A DNA stretch of 64,000 bases from Rhizobiales bacterium Ga0077537 (GTDB taxonomy: Bacteria > Pseudomonadota > Alphaproteobacteria > Rhizobiales > Hyphomicrobiaceae), in NCBI GenBank assembly GCA_001464955.1, contig LNEM01000014.1, positions 55,240 to 119,239 of the forward strand. Reading direction: 5' to 3'. The notes under the pieces are model-generated. The model saw nothing but the letters and a program-made list of their open reading frames with translations, searched no databases and was not told where the DNA came from. Every line of letters starts with the position of its first letter. The stretch's first letter is position 1. Below are positions 25,277 to 34,172 of the stretch, one piece after another. Both the position numbers and the translations under genes were made by a program.

Positions 25277-26947
25277 CTATAGCAACTTCAGGTATTCGAG
25301 CAGCTGCGTCCGCTCCTCGTCGCTGAGGCCGCGCACCTCGGCCTCGTGGCCGCGGCTCGAAAAGCCGGCCTTCTGTGTGTCGATCGTCACCGGCGTCGAG
25401 TACGGTCGATAGCTCGTCCGGTCGGCCCACGTTCCGCTGGCGTCTGTCGCCCCCGCGATCCCGACGCGCTCGAAATCGAGCCGATGGCCCCCGACGACGA
25501 AGCGCACCGGTCGCGTGTCGGGTTCCAGGAGATGTCGCAAGGTCGGGATCGAGCCGTTGGTCAGGTACGGGGCTGACGACCAGAGGCCGGCGAGGACCGG
25601 CGCTGCAATCACACCCGTGTGCGCCGCATCGATGTGGCGCCGACCGTGTTCCGTTCGTGCGACCGCTGCCGCGAGACGCGCGTCGAAGGCGTCGACCCGC
25701 GACCGATCGGTTCCGACGTCGCCGGCCCAGTTCGGGAACGAGACCAGCCGGGGTTGCGTCAGGCTCTCCTCGTAGCGCCCGTGACAGGTGGCGCAGGCCC
25801 GCGCATAGACGAGGCGGCCCGCGTCGGCGCGCGCCGGATCTATCGGGCCGGGGAATGCCGCCGGCCGCGCGCGTGCGAGATATCGGATCACGGGCACGAG
25901 CTCCGGGATCGCGCTCTCCGCGCGTGACGACGAGAGCCCCATCGACGGCACCATGAAGAACGACGCAATGCCGGCGATCGCACCGGCGTCGCGTTGCGCT
26001 GCCTCGGCGGCGTCGATCGGCCGGAAGCGCGGCCGGCCCTTCTCGGCGTAGGCGCCGTCGGCGAGCAGCGCCGAGCGGAACGCGCGGTCGGCGAGATCCG
26101 GAATCGAGACGAAGCCCGCGCCGTCGACGAATACGTGCGGCGAAACGAGGTTGAGCTGCCCCTTGAGCGCCGCCACGCCGTTGGTCAGGCCGGGCGCGCC
26201 ATTGTTGAACGGCAACGGCCGGTCGGTGGTCCGCGACAGATCGGCAAGTTTTTGCCGGAGCCGCGGCAGCACGACCCAGTCGAGCGTCGCGCGGTCCCGC
26301 CAAGTCATGTCGGGAAAGAGCCGCGCCATCGCCCGCTCCAGTTTGGCAGGCTCGTCGAGCGCGACTTTCACGGCAGTGTATGTGGTCTGCGCGAACGCTT
26401 CGAGATCGAGCGAGCTGTTGGGACGCCCGAGAACTGCGGTGTCGGGATCGGGCGTGCCATCGGGCCAGTAGGCAGGACCGGCGTGGCATGCGGCGCACCC
26501 GAGCGTCATGGCCGTGACGCGGATCGGAGGAACCGTCCGCTCAATGTCACCGACCGAGAGACCGAGCGGCGTGACCTTCGAAGGCTTCAGATCCGGATGC
26601 CCGGCAATCACCTGGGGATAGAGGAACCCGAACGATTTGAGCGCCGTTGCGACGGCCCCCATGTCAACCCGCTCGGCGTCCCCGCCCGTCGTGCGCAAGG
26701 CGAGTGCCGTCGCGACGATCGTCCACGGCAGCGCCGACGTTTCCAGCGTGTCGAGATCGAGTGTCCCGAAGTTGCCGAAAGCCATCAGCGCAGCCCCGCG
26801 ATCGGCCGTGGGTGGTGCGGTGTCGAGCCAGGCGCGATAAAGCTGTGATGGAGCGGGCTTGACCGAACGAAACTGCCATGTCGCGACGCCGGCCAGCAGG
26901 GCCGCGCCGGCAACCATAGCCCCGACCCATCGGACTGCCCGCGCCAT
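25277..26947 (-). CDS. RoxA/cytochrome-c-peroxidase-like dihaem c-type cytochrome
   Basis: This is an exported c-type cytochrome of 556 residues. An N-terminal hydrophobic segment (MVAGAALLAGVATWQF) would act as a signal or membrane anchor. Two covalent haem motifs are visible: CAACH at 151-155 and CATCH at 385-389. The C-terminal segment APYLTNGSIPTLRHLLEP at about 459-476 is characteristic of the RoxA/RoxB rubber oxygenase and dihaem peroxidase superfamily, in which this region shapes the active site. The protein is shorter than RoxA. It would act in the periplasm, as a peroxidase or an oxygenase of an unknown substrate. It is convergent with the ThiF/nitroreductase operon, 7 bp apart, so any functional link is through position only. 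Confidence 0.83.
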   Translation of the reverse strand: MARAVRWVGAMVAGAALLAGVATWQFRSVKPAPSQLYRAWLDTAPPTADRGAALMAFGNFGTLDLDTLETSALPWTIVATALALRTTGGDAERVDMGAVATALKSFGFLYPQVIAGHPDLKPSKVTPLGLSVGDIERTVPPIRVTAMTLGCAACHAGPAYWPDGTPDPDTAVLGRPNSSLDLEAFAQTTYTAVKVALDEPAKLERAMARLFPDMTWRDRATLDWVVLPRLRQKLADLSRTTDRPLPFNNGAPGLTNGVAALKGQLNLVSPHVFVDGAGFVSIPDLADRAFRSALLADGAYAEKGRPRFRPIDAAEAAQRDAGAIAGIASFFMVPSMGLSSSRAESAIPELVPVIRYLARARPAAFPGPIDPARADAGRLVYARACATCHGRYEESLTQPRLVSFPNWAGDVGTDRSRVDAFDARLAAAVARTEHGRRHIDAAHTGVIAAPVLAGLWSSAPYLTNGSIPTLRHLLEPDTRPVRFVVGGHRLDFERVGIAGATDASGTWADRTSYRPYSTPVTIDTQKAGFSSRGHEAEVRGLSDEERTQLLEYLKLL

Positions 26948-27054
26948 CCCGTCTCTCGCATTCCGTTGTCTCGCGCAATGCTGGCGCGGCGAATCCTGTG
27001 GCGCAGCACGATAGCGCCAAGCCGCTAACGAACCGAGAACTGCGCCGGTTCGGC

Positions 27055-27588
27055 TCAGCCGCCCCGGTAGAGCGCTTCGAGGCCGCTTTCCAGAAGCGCC
27101 CGGCTCGGCTCGTAGCGGTTCGGAACCTGCGGCACGATTAAGGGATCGCGCTGCACGCGCATCTGGTCGATCGTGTCGCAGACGTCCGCGAGCTTCATCT
27201 CGATCGCAGCGATGTTTCCGCTCGCGACGAGATCCCGCACGTAAACCAGATAGCCGGCGTCGTCCTCGGGTGTGACCGCCCGGAAGTCCCGGTAGTAGTC
27301 GGCATTCGGCGGCGGTGTCGTCACGCGCACGATCTCGATCGCGGCCGGGGACAGCCCGAGCGCTTCGAGACGGGCAAGGCCGCCGCCGCGCGCCATCAGC
27401 GCATCATGGAAGAGCGCGGCCTCGAGCTGATCGCGACCCGGCTTCGGATACCTAAGGCAGAGCCGCGTCGCCACGCGGCGGAAATGTTCGGCCCAGGGCC
27501 GCCCCGTGAGATCCGTCGCACCCGCGTGGAACGTAGCGAGCTCGCCGATATGGCGGCGCCAACGCTCGTCGTCCGGTTCGAGCCACAT
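27055..27588 (-). CDS. HD-domain phosphohydrolase-like protein
   Basis: This is a small HD-fold protein of 177 residues, starting at ATG 27588 with AGGAG upstream. The metal-site pattern is visible: a His in WAEHFRRVA, the HD pair in EAALFHDALM and a distal Asp in KLADVCDTIDQMR. The KLAD segment recalls the hydrolase domain of RelA/SpoT-type enzymes, although the protein is too short and divergent to call it a (p)ppGpp hydrolase. It lies 14 bp downstream of an FAD monooxygenase on the same strand, so they are probably co-transcribed. The natural substrate is unknown. Confidence 0.75.
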   Translation of the reverse strand: MWLEPDDERWRRHIGELATFHAGATDLTGRPWAEHFRRVATRLCLRYPKPGRDQLEAALFHDALMARGGGLARLEALGLSPAAIEIVRVTTPPPNADYYRDFRAVTPEDDAGYLVYVRDLVASGNIAAIEMKLADVCDTIDQMRVQRDPLIVPQVPNRYEPSRALLESGLEALYRGG

Positions 27589-27602
27589 CGCCAACTCCTG
27601 TG

Positions 27603-28688
27603 TCAGGCTGTCTTCATGTTCGACGGCACAAGCTCGTCGAGATCGATCTGCGGCCGGCCGCGATGCAGTGACCGCGAAGCCGCGAGATGCTCCGCCTCGC
27701 GCTGGTCCGCGTCCACGGCGGGCCGCATCTCGGCCTGCCACGCCGCGAGCGCGGCATCGATGTCGTCCGTGGCCGTCAGCGCGTGCGCGAGTTTCACCGC
27801 ATTCCGGATCGAGATATTGGCCCCGCGCGCGTGGCTGGACGGCATGGCGTGGGCGGCATCGCCGACGAGCGCCACGCGGCCACTCGCCCACGCCGAAAGC
27901 CGGATCGAGCCGTAGCGGTCGAACCGGGTCTCCTTGGGCGCGCGATGGAGGAGCGGCGCGAGTTCTGGGAATGCCGGTGTCCACAATGCGGGATCGGGCG
28001 GCAGCGTCAGTCGCACCGCATCTTCGGCAGACGTCATCATCACCAGATAGCAGTGATCCACGCTGCACGGTGAATAGAGGATGCGTAGCGGCGTCCCCTC
28101 GTAGGACCAGAAGTCCTTGCTCCAGTCCCACTCGCCGGGCGGCAGTCCGGTGCGGTCGAGAAGCACGCGCACGAGCCCGTCGTCATGCACGATGTGGTCG
28201 CGCGTGAGGCCGAGCGCGGCGGACATGCGCGAGCCGACACCGTCCGCGGCGACGACGAGATCGGCCGCTCGCAGCGTGCCGTCCTCGAGCAGGAGCACGC
28301 CCGCGCGATCGACCCCCGTCGCGCGCGACCCCGTCCGGATTTCGACGCCGGCCGTGCGCGCCGCATCCGCCAGAATGTTGTGCAGGTTCTGCCGCAGCGT
28401 CGTCCGGAACACCCCGTGGTTCTCGTGCGCCCGATGCAGGCGGCCGTTGATCCACGTCTCGAAGCCGCGCGGCTCGAACGAGGAACGACGGAAGGTCTCG
28501 CTGTGCCCGAGCTGGTCGAGCGCCCAAAATCCGTCCCGTGACAGGTAGAGCCCGCCGCCGCCGGATCGCAGCACAGGGCCGGCCTCGTGGACGACCACCT
28601 GCCATCCGCGCTGCCCGAGGCCGGCGGCGAGCGCCAGACCGGCAAGCCCCGCGCCGGCAATTTCCGCTGTTCTCATGCTCTGAACCAT
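27603..28688 (-). CDS. FAD-dependent monooxygenase (UbiH/PHBH-like group)
   Basis: This is a group A flavoprotein hydroxylase-like protein of 361 residues. The FAD-binding Rossmann motif is AGAGLAGLALAAGLGQRGW at the N-terminus; the conserved DG motif is seen in LVVAADGVGSRMSA; the GD motif is GRVALVGDAAHAMPSSHARG, with the PxxxxGxN-like turn represented by SHARGANISI. These three motifs define the aromatic-hydroxylase FAD family using NAD(P)H. Starts at 28688 or 28676 (MRTAEIAG) are both plausible. It forms a two-gene unit with the HD protein. The substrate is not evident. Confidence 0.88.
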   Translation of the reverse strand: MVQSMRTAEIAGAGLAGLALAAGLGQRGWQVVVHEAGPVLRSGGGGLYLSRDGFWALDQLGHSETFRRSSFEPRGFETWINGRLHRAHENHGVFRTTLRQNLHNILADAARTAGVEIRTGSRATGVDRAGVLLLEDGTLRAADLVVAADGVGSRMSAALGLTRDHIVHDDGLVRVLLDRTGLPPGEWDWSKDFWSYEGTPLRILYSPCSVDHCYLVMMTSAEDAVRLTLPPDPALWTPAFPELAPLLHRAPKETRFDRYGSIRLSAWASGRVALVGDAAHAMPSSHARGANISIRNAVKLAHALTATDDIDAALAAWQAEMRPAVDADQREAEHLAASRSLHRGRPQIDLDELVPSNMKTA

Positions 28689-28811
28689 CCCGCCGCCGTG
28701 GCCCGTTGCTCCGCTGAGGGCACCTTCTTTCTATTAATGCAGCCTGGCTCGGCGCGGAAAGAGGATTGCGGGCGATTGGCCAACCCGTCGCACGACGCGC
28801 TCGAGCCCCCC

Positions 28812-29282
28812 TCAAGGCCGCGAGAGGCGCGGCCGCCACACGCCGAGCGCGACCTGTGCGAGCGATAGCGCCATGAGGGCGCCGAGCGACAGCCACTCGT
28901 TGGCCAGCACTTCGCCGAGCGCGCCCGGCTCGCCTTGCCCCGTTGCTAGTCTGCCCGCCTCGGCGGCGGCGGCGGTCGCCTTGGCCTGCACCAGCCCGAG
29001 TGTCGCCTCGAACATCAGGAGACCGAGAAGGGCTTTGACCCAGGCCCAGCGGGTATCGAAGAATGGCCGGTGAGCCGCCATCGCGAGGAGCCCGCTCACG
29101 AGCGCCGCCGCCAGCGACGGCAGGATGATGTAGTTGCACACGGCGACGATCGTCTGTCGGACCTCGGCGTAGGCAACGGGCGTCGCCTGCGGGGCCAGCG
29201 CGAGTATGACGATGTAGCCAAGCAGGCCGCCGATGATCCCGGAGGAGGCGACCGTGTGGATGAACTTCAAGGCTCTGCGCAT
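28812..29282 (-). CDS. Small four-helix membrane protein (DUF2269-like)
   Basis: This is a 156-residue integral membrane protein. The chosen ATG at 29282 begins MRRALKFIHTVASSGIIGG; the His in the first helix and the four hydrophobic segments (to VALGVWRPR at the end) recall the DUF2269/CopD-like predicted membrane proteins. Longer upstream starts would run into the promoter region of the divergent lyase gene and are not conserved-looking. It is transcribed on its own or with the FAD monooxygenase 123 bp downstream. The function is unknown. Confidence 0.6.
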   Translation of the reverse strand: MRRALKFIHTVASSGIIGGLLGYIVILALAPQATPVAYAEVRQTIVAVCNYIILPSLAAALVSGLLAMAAHRPFFDTRWAWVKALLGLLMFEATLGLVQAKATAAAAEAGRLATGQGEPGALGEVLANEWLSLGALMALSLAQVALGVWRPRLSRP

Positions 29283-29477
29283 GTCGGACCCGGCGACGGT
29301 GTGGGGTTCGGGGGCGGCAGCGAGGCTAGCACAAGCGCGGCGGCGGGCTAGGCGGCGGCTGGCCGCGACCTGGCGCCCGGACTGCGCTGTCGAGCGCGCT
29401 TGATCGGCCTCAGTCCTCGGATGAAAGTGTGCGGAGCGAATCCAGACGGAGCGAATCAGTGTGAGCGAGCAGCAGGC

Positions 29478-31526
29478 GTGAAACTCGGTCTCCAGTTCCT
29501 CGCGCAACTGAGCGAGCTCGACGTCGATTGGCTTCTCGCCGCCGGCATTCCCGAGGTGCTCCCCGCCGGCGCCGTCCTGATCGAGAAGGGGCAGCGCGAC
29601 AGCGATCTCATCCTGCTGCTGGACGGTGAGGCGCGCGTCTTCGACCCGGAGAGCGGCCGAGAGTTCGCCCTGATCGAGCAGGGCGAGCTTCTTGGCGAGA
29701 TTTCCTTCATCGACAAGAAGGGCGCGACCGCGACGGTGATGACGACGTCGCCAAGCCGCGTGTTCCGTCTCCCGAACACCCGCCTCGACGAAAAGCTGGC
29801 GCGCGATCCGGTCTTTGCTGGCCGGTTCTACCGCATGCTGGCGGGCTTCCTGTCGGGCCGGCTGCGCGGGCTCGTGAGCGATGACGATCCGCTGGCGCCG
29901 CGCTCAGGCCAGCCGGACGGATCGGAAGTCGTGGCCCGGGCGCGTCTCGACCGCCTCCTCTATCGCATGCAGCGACGGAGCGACGTCGTCCTGAATGGTC
30001 AGGATCTTACCCTCGAGCAGGTCGTCGAGGTTGCGTTCGCGCGGCGACCGGTGACGGTATCCGAGGCGGCCGAGGCACGCCTCGCGGCATCCCGCGCCGT
30101 GGTCGACGCGCTCGCGGGCAGCGATCGCCCGGTCTATGGCTTGAATACCGGATTGGGCGCACTCCGCTCCTTCCGTGTGACGCCTGAGGATGCGGCCTCC
30201 TTCCAGCACAAGATTCTGTTGAGCCACGCCGTCGGCATACCGCCCGACTACCCGCCGCACGTGTCGCGGGCGATCATGCTCGCGCGCCTCAATGGCATGG
30301 CGCGCGGCGGCGCCGGCGTCAGCCCGGCCGTGTTCCATCGTCTCCTCCAGTTGCTCAATCGCGACATCGTGCCGGTGATCCCGCGTCGCGGCTCGGTGGG
30401 CATGGCCGACCTCGCGCCGCTCGCCCACATGTCGCTCCCGCTCGTCGGAGAAGGCGAGGTCTGGTATCGCGGCCAGCGCATGCCCGCAGCCGCAGCACTT
30501 GCGAGTGCCGGTCTCGCACCCATTGCGCTCGGTCCCAAGGACGGCGTCTCGCTGGTCAGCGCCAACTCGGCCGCGACGGGTCACGGCGCCCTCGTGCTGG
30601 CGCGGATGATCAAGCTGCTGAGCCACGCCGATCTCGCTGCTGCGCTCTCCATCGACGCGTTTCTCGCCAATCCGTCACCGCTGGACGAACGTCTGATCAC
30701 CGTGCGTCCGCACCAAGGCCAGGTGCTGACGACGATGCGGCTGCGGGCCCTGCTCGAAGGCAGCAGCTGCCACGATCCGCGTTTTCGCCGCAGCCTCCAG
30801 GACCCGATCAGTTTTCGCTGCATTCCCCACGTCCACGGCCCATGTCAGGAGACGCTGGCGGTCGCGCGCCGTGTGGTCGAGATGGAGCTCAACTCGACCA
30901 CCGACAATCCGGTCGTCCTGCCCGAGGTGGGCGACATCGTCTCGAACGGCAATTTTCATCCCGCCGGCCTCGCCCTGGCCTTCGAGACGTTGTCGTTGTC
31001 GATTGCCCATCTCGCGAGCATTGCCGCGAGCCGCACCTTGCGCCTCAATGATCCGGCCATGACCGGCTTGCCGGCGCAACTGATCGCCCGTCCGGGGCTG
31101 AACTCCGGCCTCGGCGTGCTCCAGAAGACCGTCACCATGCTCAATGCCCAGGTCCGTTATCTGGCAGCCCCCGCCTCGCTCGACTTCATGCCCGTCGCCG
31201 GCTCGATCGAGGATCACTCGACGATGGCGACGACGGTCGTCGGCAAGCTGGAAGATCAGATCGAGGCGGCCGAGCAGATCCTGTCGATCGAGATGCTGAC
31301 CGCGGCGCAGGCGATCGACCTGCGCGAGGGCACGACGCTCGGGCGCGGCACGCGGGCGGCTTATGACCGGCTGCGCGAGGCTGTTCCGTTCATGGCCGAG
31401 GACCGCAATGTGTCCCTCGATGTGGCGACCGTCTGCCGGCTCGTCCGCGATGGCTCGCTTTTGTCGGCCGTCGCCGGCGAGACGGCGTCGCTCCTCAGCG
31501 ACGATCGCCTGGTCACCGCCATGTAA
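29478..31526 (+). CDS. Cyclic-nucleotide-binding domain fused to an aromatic-amino-acid-lyase fold lacking MIO
   Basis: This is a fusion of 682 residues (GTG 29478; ATG 29421 is an alternative). The first 140 or so residues form a cNMP-binding domain: EVLPAGAVLIEKGQRDSDLI, then ALIEQGELLGEISFID with the phosphate-binding cassette position. The rest is the histidine/phenylalanine ammonia-lyase fold, with YGLNTGLGALR (catalytic Tyr loop), LARLNGMARGGAGVSP and NSTTDNPVV, followed by NGNFHPAGLALA. The Ala-Ser-Gly that forms the MIO electrophile should follow GSVG; the sequence instead reads GSVGMADLAPLAHM (residues 305-318), one residue shorter and with no Ser. MIO-dependent deamination is therefore excluded. 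Ergothionase, which removes trimethylamine from ergothioneine, is a lyase-fold enzyme that uses a different activation; egtB and egtD follow 373 bp later. Confidence 0.9.
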   Translation: MKLGLQFLAQLSELDVDWLLAAGIPEVLPAGAVLIEKGQRDSDLILLLDGEARVFDPESGREFALIEQGELLGEISFIDKKGATATVMTTSPSRVFRLPNTRLDEKLARDPVFAGRFYRMLAGFLSGRLRGLVSDDDPLAPRSGQPDGSEVVARARLDRLLYRMQRRSDVVLNGQDLTLEQVVEVAFARRPVTVSEAAEARLAASRAVVDALAGSDRPVYGLNTGLGALRSFRVTPEDAASFQHKILLSHAVGIPPDYPPHVSRAIMLARLNGMARGGAGVSPAVFHRLLQLLNRDIVPVIPRRGSVGMADLAPLAHMSLPLVGEGEVWYRGQRMPAAAALASAGLAPIALGPKDGVSLVSANSAATGHGALVLARMIKLLSHADLAAALSIDAFLANPSPLDERLITVRPHQGQVLTTMRLRALLEGSSCHDPRFRRSLQDPISFRCIPHVHGPCQETLAVARRVVEMELNSTTDNPVVLPEVGDIVSNGNFHPAGLALAFETLSLSIAHLASIAASRTLRLNDPAMTGLPAQLIARPGLNSGLGVLQKTVTMLNAQVRYLAAPASLDFMPVAGSIEDHSTMATTVVGKLEDQIEAAEQILSIEMLTAAQAIDLREGTTLGRGTRAAYDRLREAVPFMAEDRNVSLDVATVCRLVRDGSLLSAVAGETASLLSDDRLVTAM

Positions 31527-31899
31527 GCCGATATGCGGCCGGCGCTCGATCAACCATCGGTGAGGTGGCTTGAACGAGCGGCTGGGCGACCGAAATGCAG
31601 GACGGTGGGTCTCAATGCCACGGCTGCCCCCGTCTCCGGCACATCGTCCGTCGGGCGATGGTGTAGATTGGACAGGGGGCATTTGTACGGTCGTGACATC
31701 GCATTTACTGGCGTAACGTATTCAGATGGTCATCGTCTGGGTGTTGCATCGATGATGTGGGGGTGAAGGCGTGCGCCGGCCGGCGAACCTCCGTGAAAAC
31801 TTTTGCCTGGGGCCGCATCCCGGCCACCGTCCATTGAGATGGTCCGACGCGCCGATGGGCGTCCGACGGCCCGTTCCTCGATTTGAATGCAGGAAAGAC
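31527..31899. other. Intergenic region upstream of egtB
   Basis: This stretch of 373 bp has no supported gene. It contains a comparatively A+T-rich segment around 31670-31745 where the egtBD promoter probably lies, but no convincing pair of -35 and -10 boxes stands out. The egtB ribosome-binding site AGGAAAG is at 31890-31896. Short frames running through here into egtB have no conserved features. Confidence 0.4.
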
Positions 31900-33162
31900 A
31901 TGAGCACGACCAAGCAGATCCTGGCCGACCGGCTTTTCGAGGCGCGCGCCTTGACGCTCCAGCTCGCGGCGCCGCTCTCCGACGAGGATATGGTCGTCCA
32001 GGCCATGCCCGACGCCAGCCCGACCAAATGGCATCTCGGGCACGTGACGTGGTTCTTCGAGCGCTTCATCCTTGAAAATGAGCTGCCCGGTTATCGCGTG
32101 TTCGATCCTGCCTTCAACTATTGTTTCAATTCCTATTACGAAACGCAGGGCGCCCGACAGCCACGACAGCTTCGCGGGCTTCTGACCCGCCCGCCGATCA
32201 AGGAGGTGCTGGCCTACAGGCGGCACGTCGACGCGGCGTTGCGGGAACTCGACCATAAGGGTGGGCTCGAGGACCCGCGTGTCGCCAATCTCGTCGAGGT
32301 CGGCATCAATCACGAGCAGCAGCACCAGGAACTCTTGCTGACCGACATTCTGGCGCTTCTGTCGGCAAATCCTCTCCGCCCCGCCTATCGCTCGCAAGGC
32401 GCCCCGAGGAGCGCCGCGACGCAAGCGACGCCGGCATCCTGGCTGGCATTCGAAGGCGGCCTGCACCAGATCGGCCATGACGGCGGCGGCTACGCCTGGG
32501 ATAACGAACTCCCTCGTCACACCACTTACGTTCATCCGTTCCGTCTAGCCGACCGATTGGTCACGAACGGTGAATGGCAGGAATTCATGGCCGACGGCGG
32601 CTATGCCCAGCCGGCCCACTGGCTGGCCGACGGCTGGGGCACCGTGAAGCGCGAGGAGTGGACGGCGCCCCTCTACTGGGAAAAGCGTGACGACACGTGG
32701 CACGTGATGACGCTCAATGGGCTCGTGCCCGTGGATCTCTCGGCCCCCGTTTGCCACGTCAGCTACTACGAAGCCGACGCGTTCGCCCGCTGGGCGGGCA
32801 AGCGCTTGCCGACCGAATTCGAATGGGAGGTCGCAGCCGCCGGTCTTCCCGTCACCGGCAACCTCCTGTCGTCGGACGCCCTCCAGCCGGTCTCGACGAG
32901 CGAGCCGTCGAATGGCCGCCCTCGCCAGATGTTCGGCGACGTCTGGGAATGGACGCAGAGTTCCTATCAGGCCTATCCGGGGTATCGCCCGAACCCGGGC
33001 GCGCTCGGCGAGTACAACGGCAAGTTCATGGTCAGCCAGCAGGTGCTGCGCGGCGCCTCGTGCGTCACCCCCGCCGGCCACTCGAGAGCCACCTACCGTA
33101 ACTTCTTTTACCCGATGCAACGCTGGCAGTTCCTCGGACTTCGACTGGCGGAGGACGTCTGA
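31900..33162 (+). CDS. egtB: Ergothioneine biosynthesis sulfoxide synthase EgtB
   Basis: EgtB is a non-haem iron enzyme that joins a thiol donor to hercynine with O2, forming the sulfoxide precursor of ergothioneine. The 420 residues start at ATG 31900 after AGGAAAGAC. The DinB-like N-terminal part supplies iron ligands in WHLGHVTWFFERF (about 44-56) and HEQQHQE (138-144). The C-terminal formylglycine-synthase-like domain shows VCHVSYYEADAFARWAGKRL, GDVWEWTQSSY and VLRGASCVTP, followed by HSRATYRNFFYP. No egtA or egtC accompanies it, so cysteine itself could be the sulfur donor, as in EgtB types that work without those genes; that is inference. egtD follows with a 1-base TGATG overlap. Confidence 0.95.
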   Translation: MSTTKQILADRLFEARALTLQLAAPLSDEDMVVQAMPDASPTKWHLGHVTWFFERFILENELPGYRVFDPAFNYCFNSYYETQGARQPRQLRGLLTRPPIKEVLAYRRHVDAALRELDHKGGLEDPRVANLVEVGINHEQQHQELLLTDILALLSANPLRPAYRSQGAPRSAATQATPASWLAFEGGLHQIGHDGGGYAWDNELPRHTTYVHPFRLADRLVTNGEWQEFMADGGYAQPAHWLADGWGTVKREEWTAPLYWEKRDDTWHVMTLNGLVPVDLSAPVCHVSYYEADAFARWAGKRLPTEFEWEVAAAGLPVTGNLLSSDALQPVSTSEPSNGRPRQMFGDVWEWTQSSYQAYPGYRPNPGALGEYNGKFMVSQQVLRGASCVTPAGHSRATYRNFFYPMQRWQFLGLRLAEDV

Positions 33163-34142
33163 TGCCGTCGAGATCGCGCCTCGCCGCAGGAACGGCACCG
33201 TCGCCATCTGACCTCGACGCCGAGGCCGGTTTCGCCCGCGACGTGGCCGAAGGGCTCGCTTCGCATCCCCGCACGCTGCCGTGCCGCTACTTCTACGACG
33301 CGCGTGGAAGCGAGCTGTTCGAGGAGATCACGCGTCTTCCCGAGTACTATCCGACGGTGGTCGAAACCGGCATCCTGCGCGCCTGCCTCCCGGAGTTCGC
33401 TCGCAGCCTGGGCGGCGGACCTGCCGTGCTCGTCGAGTTCGGCTCCGGCTCGAGCTTGAAGACGGAGCTGCTGCTCGCAGCGGTTCCCGGCATCGTCCGC
33501 TATATCCCCATCGATGTCTCGGCGTCGGCCCTTGCTGCCGCGGCTGCCCGTCTTGCACACCGCTTCCCGGCGCTCGACGTCCGACCCGTGGTCGGCGACT
33601 TCACCCAGGCGACCGCCATTTCGCTCCATGCCGAAGGACTGGCTCGTATCGGCTTCTTCCCCGGCTCGACGATCGGCAACTTCGCGCCCGACGAGGCGAT
33701 CGGGCTGCTGTCCGCGTTTCGCACCACGCTGTCGCCGAAGGGTCGCCTGCTGATCGGCGCCGACTTGAAAAAGGATCTGTCGGTTCTGGTCCCGGCCTAC
33801 GATGATGCGGCCGGTGTGACGGCGGCCTTCAATCTGAACCTGCTCGCGCGCATCAATCGCGAACTCGGCGGCAACTTCGATCTCACCCGTTTCCGGCACC
33901 TGATCCGGTACGATGAGAAGAAGGGCCGGGTCGAGATGCATCTCGAGAGCACCTGCGATCAGGTCGTGACCGTGCGCGGCCAGAGCTATCGTTTCCGGAC
34001 GGGCGACACGATCCACACCGAGAACTCGCACAAGTTCTCGATCGACGAGTTCCGGGCCTTGGGCCGCAAGGCCGGGTGGCAGCCGCGCCATGTCTGGACG
34101 GACGAGCGAGCCTTGTTCAGCGTCCACGATTTCGTGGACTGA
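33162..34142 (+). CDS. egtD: L-histidine N-alpha-methyltransferase EgtD
   Basis: EgtD trimethylates L-histidine with three S-adenosylmethionine to give hercynine, the first step to ergothioneine. The 326 residues match the family: PCRYFYDARGSELFEEIT, LPEYYPTVVETGIL (with the Tyr of the substrate pocket), LVEFGSGSSLKTELLL for SAM binding, then FFPGSTIGNF with its conserved Gly/Asn and AFNLNLLARINRELG, followed by HLESTCDQVVT. The start overlaps the egtB stop by one base, so the two are translated together. The gene converges with a radical SAM gene 30 bp downstream. Confidence 0.96.
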   Translation: MPSRSRLAAGTAPSPSDLDAEAGFARDVAEGLASHPRTLPCRYFYDARGSELFEEITRLPEYYPTVVETGILRACLPEFARSLGGGPAVLVEFGSGSSLKTELLLAAVPGIVRYIPIDVSASALAAAAARLAHRFPALDVRPVVGDFTQATAISLHAEGLARIGFFPGSTIGNFAPDEAIGLLSAFRTTLSPKGRLLIGADLKKDLSVLVPAYDDAAGVTAAFNLNLLARINRELGGNFDLTRFRHLIRYDEKKGRVEMHLESTCDQVVTVRGQSYRFRTGDTIHTENSHKFSIDEFRALGRKAGWQPRHVWTDERALFSVHDFVD

Positions 34143-34172
34143 GGCTGACAAGGCGCGCGCCGGCCCCGCACG

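Noticed and set aside
34143..34172. GC palindrome GGCGCGCGCC between egtD and the radical SAM gene as a bidirectional terminator
   Set aside because: It is a simple palindrome in GC-rich DNA without flanking A/T tracts.
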